Positions 23,928-33,264 of a stretch of DNA of 64,000 bases are shown here, piece after piece (the first letter of the stretch is position 1; every line of letters starts with the position of its first letter). Source of the stretch: Dactylonectria macrodidyma (Eukaryota > Ascomycota > Sordariomycetes > Hypocreales > Nectriaceae); NCBI GenBank assembly GCA_020744425.1, contig JAGMUV010000014.1, forward strand, positions 1,488,001-1,552,000. The letters run 5' to 3'. Both the position numbers and the translations under genes were made by a program. The notes beneath the pieces were generated by a model. The model worked only from the letters and a program-made list of their open reading frames with translations, was not told the origin of the DNA and did no database searches.

Positions 23928-25166
23928 ATGCCGTTCACTTTTGGTACCGAAACCTGCCGGCCGGCGTTTGACAATAAGGCGACACCTAGCGTCTCTCATG
24001 GCTTGCGGTTTCCAGAAGCCTGTCTACTGCACTGCCGCGACACCTTCTCCAGTTCACGGGCCTACATCATTTGCTCCAAGTCTCTAGCAGGCAAAACTGA
24101 TGCCCTGGATCGCCTCAAGTCAGCCCTAGGCGATCGTGTCGCTGGCGTCACCATCGGCATCAGCCCGCACACGCCGATCGCTGAGGTCTTGAACATCGTG
24201 AAAGATGCTCGCGGTCGCGATATCGACATATTAATTACCCTCGGTGCTGGTAGTCTCACCGATGCTGCCAAGTTGGTGCGGCTGGCTTTGGCCAATTCTG
24301 CCACGACTGAGGAGGACATGAATACGCTCTGGGGGTCTCAGAAAAGCAATCCCGCGTTGCGAGCGAACATCATCAAGCCATCAATCCCGCTTATCCACAT
24401 CCCCACATCGTTATCCGGTGGCGAGTACCAAGCTATTGCTGGGGGAACCGAGTCCGGAACAAATGCAAAGCGGACATTTAGCTGTCAACGAGTTGATCCA
24501 GAACTCGTCATTCAAGATCCAGAATTATGCCTGACGACTCCCCAGTGGGTGTGGCTAAGCACTGGCATTCGTTCAGTTGACCATTGTGTGGAAACACTCT
24601 GCTCCTTGCTATCGAATGAACGAGGAGATGAGTGGTCGAGACGAGGGTTACCAAAGCTCGTTGCAGGACTCCTTGAGAGTAAGGCAAACCCAAAGTCTCT
24701 CACGGCCCGCCACCTTTGTCAACAAGGCGTTGTCGAGGCCATGTGTGCAGTGTCAAGTGGCGTACCTCTTGGGGCTAGCCATGCCATCGGACACCAGCTT
24801 GGTCCACTTGGCGTCGGACACGGCGAGACCAGCTGCATTCTGCTACCAGCTGTATGCAAGTACAACTTGAAGATGGGAGCCAACGCAGATCGACAAGCAG
24901 CAGTAAAGGAACTTCTCCTTCAGCAACAAGAAGTCATTCAGCTGCTAGAAGCAAAGCAACTTCAGCGGGAGGCCATTGATGTTGGTGACATCCTCGACGC
25001 AATCATTTCAGCTTTGGAGATGCCACGGTCGCTCAAGGCAGTCGGTATTGGAGCTGAAAAGCTTCCAATTCTTGCCAAGAATAGCTTGGACGACATATGG
25101 ATACGGACCAATCCGATTCCTATTACGGAGGAGTCTCAAGTGAGAGAAATACTTGACATGTGTTAG
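23928..25166 (+). CDS. Maleylacetate reductase-like iron-dependent dehydrogenase
   Basis: Intronless, 412 aa, group III metal-dependent alcohol dehydrogenase fold. NAD-binding loop GAGSLTDAAK is at residues 106-115. Candidate metal ligands are D218 and H219 (GIRSVDHCVE), H285 and H289 (GASHAIGHQLG) and H298 (GVGHGE). The family that combines these with PTSLSGGEYQAIAGGT at about 159-173 is maleylacetate reductase, which reduces maleylacetate to 3-oxoadipate using NAD(P)H. That product would feed the CoA-transferases and thiolases next door. No hydroxyquinol 1,2-dioxygenase gene, the usual source of maleylacetate, is in the window. No targeting signal seen, so probably cytosolic. Right edge of the catabolic cluster. 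Confidence 0.87.
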   Translation: MPFTFGTETCRPAFDNKATPSVSHGLRFPEACLLHCRDTFSSSRAYIICSKSLAGKTDALDRLKSALGDRVAGVTIGISPHTPIAEVLNIVKDARGRDIDILITLGAGSLTDAAKLVRLALANSATTEEDMNTLWGSQKSNPALRANIIKPSIPLIHIPTSLSGGEYQAIAGGTESGTNAKRTFSCQRVDPELVIQDPELCLTTPQWVWLSTGIRSVDHCVETLCSLLSNERGDEWSRRGLPKLVAGLLESKANPKSLTARHLCQQGVVEAMCAVSSGVPLGASHAIGHQLGPLGVGHGETSCILLPAVCKYNLKMGANADRQAAVKELLLQQQEVIQLLEAKQLQREAIDVGDILDAIISALEMPRSLKAVGIGAEKLPILAKNSLDDIWIRTNPIPITEESQVREILDMC

Positions 25167-25319
25167 ATGCATGATCAATGCCATAGCTCATGAATCATTA
25201 TGTAGCTAGTCAATACCAGATTGGGAACGATTGCGATTTTTTGTTCTTGCTAGTCGTGTCCATGTTCACAATTGTGTCTTTAGAAATGGGGGACGAAGAT
25301 GTTTGTTAAATCATACCGC

Positions 25320-26590
25320 TTAGCGAATGCTTTTTTCTAACTCCAAAGATCTTATATGCAAGTCAGGCTGCCTTTCTAACTCCGTAATGTCATGAGCCCG
25401 GCCCACATGGTTGACCAATGCATCCGCATTGTCACAGATGATATCTCCATCGCGGTATATGCTGCAGAGAATGCACGCATAAGTCCCGTATGTGGTGTGG
25501 CACTTGACGACGAAGCGCTGGTCGACAAGAACCTCGACATCCTCCTCTACCTGCCTATCATATCCATCCACTAGTAACCAGCGCTTGGCGCGCTTCCGAA
25601 TCGCCCAGCAGTCGTCTCCTTCGGCTTCTAGTTGCACCCCACAGGCTGGGCACTGGCACTCGCGTCCGGGAGCGAAGCTAGCTGTAAGTGGTTTGTTGTG
25701 AGCATACTGCAGGTCGAGACTATACCGACAGTACAGCGGATCCGCATCGACGACAGATGAGGCGCGCCTGGGAGGGCCGACCGCAAGTTGCGATGAATGC
25801 ACCGATGCGCTGCTGACAGTTGAGGCACGCTTGGGAGGACCGAGTGCTAGCGGCGTTGAACGCTCCGAATCAACCACGGTTGATGCGCGCCTAGGAGGAC
25901 CGAGTGCCAGTTGCGGTGAAGGCTGCCTCTCCTCTGGAGCAGCAAGAAGCAGACGCTGTCGCTGGTCTCGGAGAGCGCCTAGGGAACCGTCGCGCGCGGC
26001 ATCGGAAGCGGCGACCAGCTTTGCCATGTCGACGCGGTCGAGCTGACGGCCGTGATATAGAGCATCTTGGAGGACGTCGATGACGGTTTGCTGCAGCGCA
26101 ATGACTTGTGCTTGCAACTTGTTTTCTGTGACGACGTCTCCGATGGCGAATTTCCGACCGAGTCTCTCGTATCCATCTTCGAATTCCCGGCTGATGAGAG
26201 CTCCAGATCTCTGAAATGACGCGCCGACGTCATCTATCTCTCCATAGCCGCCCCGACTTCTGCTTCGTTCTAGCGCCCGGTCATTTTCTCGGCACCGCCT
26301 TTCCGAGCGCTCGAGCTGTGCCTGGATCTTCTTAATCTCCTCGTCTTGTGTCGTGTCGCGGTGTTGTTGTTTTCGTTTTTCTTTCACCCGATCCCACAGG
26401 CCTATTGATGAGGTGAAGGTACCGACCAAAGTGGAGCATAGGGTAGCGATGATGAAGGTTTTCTGTGTCGGATCTTAGCAGACGCCCAACAGGAGAGCGA
26501 GAATAGCTAGAATAGCAAAGAAAGGAAGAAAAATTGGGAGTGTAAACATACCTTGAGGTTTTTCTCCTCAATCATGTTGGCGTAATTCAT
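25320..26590 (-). CDS. Uncharacterised fungal membrane-anchored protein with phospho-like repeats
   Basis: 393 aa; exons 26590-26552 and 26462-25320. After MNYANMIEEKNLK a hydrophobic segment (about residues 14-32, TFIIATLCSTLVGTFTSSI) is followed by a Lys/Arg/Glu-rich coiled coil (about 36-80), so it is probably a short-lumen membrane anchor with a large cytosolic part. The middle has three copies of an LALGPPRRAS(T/S)V unit, each with an RxS motif that could be a kinase target. The C-terminal third holds two CxxC-type pairs (CQCPAC, CILC) plus His residues, possibly zinc-binding. Proteins with this layout are common in Sordariomycetes but I know no function for them. It lies outside the hexamer-marked cluster. 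Confidence 0.8.
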
Positions 26591-28328
26591 TGTGTAGAGT
26601 GTGTTCAGTGACACTCGATCAATATCTGATGCGGATAGCTGGAATGCCGAATGCCGAAGTGCCCGAACGCGTAGAAAATTTGATGGACAGAGGATGGCCG
26701 ACAACAACACGTGAAAAAAAGGATATTCAAGATGTGCACAGAAGATATAATTGTTTATCACGTATGAAAGAGGTATTAAAAGAGTATTAAGAAAGATAGC
26801 TTCGCACACCGCAAGAATGATCGCGTTCATTCATTTGATCCCTGTCCTGGTGCATGCATTGACGGCATCATTTTGTGACGTCATGGCCAACTTTCCAAGG
26901 TTTAAGTCGACGCTTATCAAATTGCCGCGACATCCGCCAACCGCTCCCGCTCTTCCGTCTGTAGTACAAATGTCTACTCCAACAGTTTAGCTGCTGTATG
27001 ATATCGTGTCTGCATGATGGGAAGCGCATCTACGTCAGAGGCCACCATCAGCCCATTTCCTCCCAATGAGCCAGCTCACGCCTCACTCGTGGTGTTCCCA
27101 TAATCCCATAATCCCATTCACTGATCGCCACTGCAGGTGCACAGTAAAACAGCTCATCACACGGACAGATGGCGATGGTGTCACTGGTGTGGGGGACAAA
27201 AGTTGAGAGATAAGATGCCACTGGCGAAATCGATGAGTTGATGATATGTTGACTACTGTTGTGTGCCCAACGCGGAATCGGAATGGCCGAGGTGTGACGC
27301 GTATGTCTGGAAACACTTCACCGTGCGCTCACTCGAGGCTTTGACTAATCTGCTCACAAATTATGGCCGTACGGTTCATTTCAATCTTTTCAAGCTTTAT
27401 TTTATAATCTTCACAAAGAAACACTTGCTAGCCTTGAAGGAAGCAGAGGAGGTGATGGTACCCAATCCCTGAACCAAGGAGGATGGTACTCATTAGTCTA
27501 TCTGGTGCCTCGTGTTCCATCTCCCAGGTGTTTCCTTTTGACCGTGCTAAGCTTTCGGTACCCGTCCCCACAGTGGGCCGGGAGATCAGCGGTACGCAAA
27601 TCGACCTCAAAAACCTGCGGTATGAGTGTAGCTGTCGGTGTCGATATGTATCGCGATGTAGATCTCACGGCATCTGAGACTTGCAGCTCCAAGGAAAATA
27701 GGTGGGACCCGATGTACTTCATCTTTCTCATTCTCTAGTTGGTTCAAATCCCTCATAGTGACCCAAGCGTTGCCTTAAACCACAGTCTCAGGGGTCGCTT
27801 TAAGTGTGCTTAGGCTCCAGTAAGGTCATTCGCGTGATGCCCAACCACTTAAAGAATCGTATTTGCGACGTGCGCCAGCGTCTACTTAAATTAGGTTGTG
27901 CCGGATGCTGATCTAGTTTCCGGCACTACTTAAGTTGATCTGTAGCCTTAAGTTGATCTTTACCTATCAAAATGCCGCGGCAGCTGCACTTTTACTGTAT
28001 GTCTTATGCCATGTGGAGTAAGGTACGATGCTGGAGCCTTACCACACCTAAAAGGATAATGCCGACTAAAATGTGTCGAATACATGATAGCTTATGTAAC
28101 AACCTGGGCTCCCTCCGACTTGGCAGGTTGCGATGCCTAATTGGCGGCAGAAAAGCATGCAGACATTGGGGCTGTGCTGAGACAGACTGCCTACTGTAGC
28201 CTGTAGGCGTATTGCGAGGCTCTGAGACGCTTGGCGCTCAAAGTGCCCCACCTCTCAGCTCAGCCCAAGATGCTGCCTGTTGGCTGGGAGCAGCAAACTC
28301 TTCCCCAAACATCCTCTAGTTCCAAGCC
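26591..28328. other. Intergenic region without supported gene
   Basis: 1.7 kb. Only short overlapping ORFs. No NLR gene, tRNA or recognisable transposon is seen upstream of the HET-S-like gene. A GGTTCAAATCC string at about 27741 is not within a cloverleaf. Confidence 0.5.
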
Positions 28329-29198
28329 ATGGCTGACCCCTTTGGCTTCATTTCCGGGGCACTGGGCGTTGCCGGCCTCTTCAACAACTGCGTCGACTGT
28401 TTCGAGTACATCCAACTCGCTCGTCGTTTTGGTCACGACTACGAGCGATGCCAACTGAGGTTGGACGTCGCCAAAAATCGCCTAGCACGATGGGGTTCAG
28501 GCGTAGGCATCAACCATGACTCGCGCTTTCAGTCTGAAGATCCCTCCGACAAGTCAGTCAAGCTGACACGAGCCCTCCTAGAGGAAGTCTTGCTTCAATT
28601 CCAACATGCGTACAAGATATCGCAGCGGTACGAAATTACCGCCCATAACAAAGATCTTGTCGTTTTCGCACCGTCGGAGTTAAACCCCTCCACTCGAAAA
28701 TTGCACGGTCGCTTTAACGCCATCGTCAAGCAGAGACATGACAGCACGAGCTTAGTCAAGAAGACTGCTTGGGCTTTGTACGACAAGAAGAATCTTGAAG
28801 GGGTTGTCGGAAATATAGCGATGTCGATTAACGAGCTGGAACAGGTGTTCCCGGTCGAAATGGCATGCAAACAAATGATTAAGATGGAGATTGAAGAAAT
28901 CAACGATGAGCCGAGTCTCACAGCTATCAAGGACGCAGCTGAGAATGTCGATGTTCCTCTGGCAGTCGCTGCAAACGAAAAGCTGAGGCTTATCTGGGCG
29001 CGGAATTCCACTGGAAATATCCAGACCGAAGACAAGGCCAGGGTCAACGTTGGGAATGTGATCACGTCTGCAGCCTTAGAGCTGGGTTTCTCCATTGACG
29101 ACAGGACAACGAACACTGCGGGACATATCTCGGCCAAGGGGTCATCTGGAGTTCAAGTTGGAAACACTTATGGTGGGAAGAGCATTTGGGATGACTGA
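28329..29198 (+). CDS. het-S: HET-S-type HeLo-domain/prion-forming protein
   Basis: Intronless, 289 aa, the same length as the Podospora HET-S/s proteins. Residues 1 to about 222 form the alpha-helical HeLo domain, with the conserved N-terminal hydrophobic stretch (about 5-20) that becomes the membrane-inserting helix on activation. The C-terminus carries the two pseudo-repeats of the HET-s beta-solenoid amyloid: about residues 226-246 (NSTGNIQTEDKARVNVGNV) and 262-282 (TNTAGHISAKGSSGVQVGN), then an aromatic tail (YGGKSIWDD). Known role of the family: heterokaryon-incompatibility cell-death execution, triggered by amyloid templating from an NLR partner or by prion contact. D23 is conserved as in the HET-S (killer) form, while residue 33 is Arg, neither the Pro nor the His of the known alleles. 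No NWD2-like partner is adjacent. Identification is strong; activity is inferred. Confidence 0.93.
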   Translation: MADPFGFISGALGVAGLFNNCVDCFEYIQLARRFGHDYERCQLRLDVAKNRLARWGSGVGINHDSRFQSEDPSDKSVKLTRALLEEVLLQFQHAYKISQRYEITAHNKDLVVFAPSELNPSTRKLHGRFNAIVKQRHDSTSLVKKTAWALYDKKNLEGVVGNIAMSINELEQVFPVEMACKQMIKMEIEEINDEPSLTAIKDAAENVDVPLAVAANEKLRLIWARNSTGNIQTEDKARVNVGNVITSAALELGFSIDDRTTNTAGHISAKGSSGVQVGNTYGGKSIWDD

Positions 29199-30604
29199 TT
29201 ATAGGCATGGAGATGTGGGATTTGGATCTGGCAAGGGCGACAGAGGAGTCATACGCGGTTCAATGATACTCCTGGAAGTCTCAGTTCCACGTGATAAGCA
29301 AGAAAATTTATAGTGTCTGACTTTTTCCATTTCCATGCTTTGTCAAAGCCTCGTGAATGAAACATGACATTCTCGACCCGGGTCACAAACCGTCTAGTAT
29401 TTAAGGCGTTGGACGACGGCATACCGGTTGCCTGGTAGCGAGTACTACAGAGTTAGATACATGGTCATAAGGTCCTCTCAACGAGCTATGAAAAGAAAAC
29501 GCCACATTACTCAGTCCGTCGGTGGCATCACCAGGGTCAGCATGGGACGCAGAGCTTCCACGGACCGAAAACGTGGCATTTGAAACAGCAGTGGCCGGAA
29601 TCCTGGGACGCATTCATTAAAAGATTGGGATTGCTATCATCGTCTTGTTTTCCTAACTTTATCGAATACCTGTGTTCTCCCGCTTGCGAACATGTCTCAA
29701 ATATCTCACCACACAAGGCCCTGTGCCCTTGCCTCACGTTGTGCCGCATACGTCGATGGTTCCGTCACATGGCGTCCAAGTTTCCGTGACAGAACCTGGT
29801 ATCCTGAATGTCTTGTATGAATTTAAGATGAGACCGTCTGAAAGCCTGACGAGAGCTGAGTCGAACTGGTCAATCCTGGAAAATCTTGGAAAATTGAAGG
29901 GAAACCTAACAACAAGCCACTTGCCTTGCAGAACATTCGAGAGAACGCCATGTGGAAAACACCTTATTTTGGGTTTCGTTGTGGCGGCCAAGCCTCCGTT
30001 TTCGTTGTGGCCCTTTGCCTCGGATCTTCGGCCTCATATTACAAATGCATAGTTGCCAACGCTACACCAATCGTGTTTCCATTGAATAGATCTTCATGTT
30101 TCCACCAGTGTTCATTTAGTGGTCTACTGTGAGCACGGCGAAAGACTGAGGACCAGGGCATGCTGATCCCGAACCATGCACAAATTAGACGACCTCGAGT
30201 CTCCATATGGCTATGCGGACTGGAATGCATGACGTTCAAATCCAGAACCAGATTTCCTCATGTCCCGAATTAATACTAGTCGGCCTTGATCTTCCTTCCG
30301 CATCCGGCTAGAGTCGTATGTCAAGGTTTTGTCTTGCCGAAATAGACAACGGTTTCGTTACACAAGAATGTTTTAGCAGGAGCTATATGAAGTCCAGATG
30401 CCGCTCTAGATGGCACTCCTTGAGCGCCTCTCGATCTCCACAGTCCATAATTGCATTGTCACTACCCGGGCTCTTTTTTAACAAACACCGACATCTGAAT
30501 CTGCAACGTACGGCTGAAGACGCGTTGCGCGACAGGGGCATTCTACTTCCAATCGCTAGGTGACATTATGCATTCAGATGCATCAACAGCGTCAAACAAG
30601 AACC
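29199..30604. other. Intergenic region without supported gene
   Basis: 1.4 kb with several short ORFs in different frames on both strands and none with recognisable similarity or a coherent exon chain. May hold a decayed gene; I cannot support one. Confidence 0.45.
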
Positions 30605-32020
30605 ATGGCTAGAAGTTCCCCAGGGCCAACTGCAGTGCTGGTAAGTTATCCTGACCAAGCCGTCAAACGGTCGTATTTAAGTGTTGCGATGCTAATGCCT
30701 TGACGCAGGCGACGGCATGGGTCTTCAGTGCCATTGCTTTTGCTGCCATCGCCGCGCGGTTGAATCTTCGCCTCTGTATTCAAAAACGTAAGCTTCTATG
30801 GAGTGACTACTTAATATGTACAGCCGGCGCCGCTGTGCTTATATCGAATGCACTAAATACTAAGCTCGTGCGTCTGGGTGCGTACGACAAGCAAGTGGAG
30901 ATGACCCTGGGCGGCTTCGATGGAGGCCCCCACGCCGTCGATGAAGTAATCAAGGTAAGTCGGTAGTGTCAAATATAATGAGTAACTTGGCTCCACCGGG
31001 ACAAACAACTGACATATGTTCTTGTTAGTACTTTGTGCTCTCACACATCCCGCTTTGGACGAGCTTCTATCTCTGTAAGGCGGCGCTGCTTGCAGCCTAC
31101 TTGACGTTGTTCCAGGAGTTCATGAAGAAGCGGAGGTTCTTTTTGTGGGCGACCATGGCATACAATGTGGCAGCTTATATTGTCAGCGTGGCTGTACTCT
31201 TATTTATCTGTGAGCCTGAGCGTTACTGGTTAGTATTGACCCCTGACAGCCAGACCATCGTCTTACTCACACAATTGAATCAGGAGCTTGAGTGTTCCCG
31301 GCTCATGTGCTATCAACTATGGAGAATCCATCTTTCTAATTACTTGGGCCCTCCATTTCTTTGGAGATGTTCTTGGTAAGTTGGGCCACCCTCCTGGCAT
31401 GACAACAAAGACTGACAATTGCAAGTATTCGCACTGCCCTGGCTTGTTGTTCCAAGCCTACGTTTGGGGTTGTCGGTGAAGATTGCATTATACTGTTCGT
31501 TTCTACTTGGAGCCATTAGTATCATCATTTGCATCCTCCGACTAGTGACTCTTGAAACTTCAGGGGCTGGAAACGACGTGTCGTTGAGCTTGATGGGTCA
31601 GTTACGCCACCTAACCGCAGCGTCCATCCCATCCCTGTCAGCTTTTAGGTTGACTCTGTTACAGGTCTATGGAATATCCTTGAATCCAACATCAGCGTCA
31701 TCATTGCCTGCTTGCCATCCCTGTGGCCATACTTTGGCCCCAGGGACTCAACAACACAAGGCTCCAGGTACAGTGCGGCATCCAAGAGGTCAAATCCTAG
31801 GCCAAGAGAATCAGTGCTCCAGGAGGCGACCAATGAAACCACTGAGGTTCAGAGTAAACCTCCCGATTCTAGGGCCGATAATCGCGCTAGTCTTGCCCCG
31901 AATCCTTCACCACCGGCTAGGAGCTCTGAAGATGATGAATGGGAAAACAGAGGAAGGAGTAGGACTCGGAGTGACACCGGGTTGGTGCCAATAGTGCCTA
32001 CGAACGATGCCATGGTCTAG
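30605..32020 (+). CDS. Fungal rhodopsin-like (PTH11-related) integral membrane protein
   Basis: 366 aa. Exons: 30605-30640, 30709-30954, 31029-31228, 31284-31375, 31426-31596 and 31665-32020; total 1101 nt, in phase. Seven hydrophobic segments are spread through residues 12 to about 265, starting with ATAWVFSAIAFAAIAARLNLRL, the hallmark opening of the fungal rhodopsin-like domain (Fung_rhodopsin). A Cys in the third loop region (SCAINYG) and the ACLPSLWPYF segment also fit. The C-terminal 90 residues are a polar Ser/Pro/Arg-rich tail, presumably cytosolic. The family is thought to include surface-sensing receptors, but most members have no known ligand. The last intron uses a weaker GTCAGT donor. 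Confidence 0.85.
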
Positions 32021-33264
32021 AATAGGAGGCATTGTGGCTTCATTCCTAACTCTCAGGGCGCCGCATAAAAATAACTCAAATTAATTACAATCATGAAATA
32101 AACGCCTTTCAACTCAGAATCATCGTTCAAATCCGCTCTAACCTTCGTGGTCGTGTAGACATTGCTGCATTCGCCACCAAATGCATCATATTGATTTTGA
32201 AACGTTTCTCCCGCCTGCTCGGTTGTACGGAATGTGCAGAACATTAGAGTAGTAAGGCAATCAAATCAAATCCATGGTTTCCACCAACCAGCTAGGTTCA
32301 GTCAGCCTCACGTAGCACGGTAGCAATGCGGGGCGCTTTGCGAACCCTCACCTGCTGGCGATCGCTTGGCCGTATGCTAACCTTGGACACAACTGACTTT
32401 GCATGCGCGATTTCCTAGGCTGTTGAAGCAACATGAACATCTCTATCCCAATTCTAGATAACTGCCAACCAGGAGAACAAGTAAAGTATGTCGGGATAGG
32501 ATCGAGTATCAGCATCACAAGGGTCAACACAACCTTGCAATTCATCAACGGTGTTAGGAAATGGATACAGAGCTACCGGGAAGTCGATTTCAGACGCGAA
32601 GTACTAGAATTGCCATGGCCCCCGCGCGTGTAGTGTAGACACCAGTGAGGCATAGGGGCTGGGGAGGTATAAATGGCAGAAGCAACGCTTGGAATCAAGG
32701 AGTTTCAAATCAATTTTAGGCTATCACTGTCCCTTCCTTCTATGCTCCTTTTCTCTTGAGTCTCTGAATTTCGTCGTATTATATATGACAGAGCCTCTCA
32801 CCACGCTCGCCGGGATCTGTGACAACATCCGGGCGGTGTGGGTTATCACTTATCAGTCAACCCCCACTAGTTCTATGCCTGGCTGCGGGCAGAGTGCGAA
32901 TACAGGTGGATCATAGCTTCGCACTTGGTCCTATCATGGTACCTTCTTCTTAGACGTGTAAGAGGAAATTCGGAAGACGTGACGTCTTTTGATTCCCTGC
33001 TTCCATTGTCCAAGGGCGCCAGCTATGTCGGCTGTCTCTTAGTCTGCAACTTCAAGAGAGCACAGAGGTGGGGCGTGATTAAGGGGACCCCATACATCTT
33101 AACAAGCCCATAGGATGATTTTTTATTAGGATCATGACTAGATGTGCCATAAAACGAACAGTTCGAGATTGCTTCAAATTTCTATTACTAAGTGTATTAC
33201 CGTAGACGCCAACGTCAAGCTTGTTGACAACAAAGGAGAGCGAAGTGTCCTTTCACCGCACGCA
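32021..33264. other. Intergenic region without supported gene
   Basis: 1.2 kb separating the rhodopsin-like gene from the 3' end of agd3. Only short ORFs. Confidence 0.5.

Noticed and set aside
27681..27780. GGTTCAAATCC resembling a tRNA B box
   Set aside because: No A box or acceptor-stem pairing at the right distance on either side.
28329..29137. Long minus-strand ORF (28595-29137) opposite the HET-S-like gene
   Set aside because: Antisense shadow of a clearly recognisable coding frame.
29199..30604. Chain of short ORFs on both strands as a possible gene
   Set aside because: No consistent exon phase or similarity; left as unannotated.
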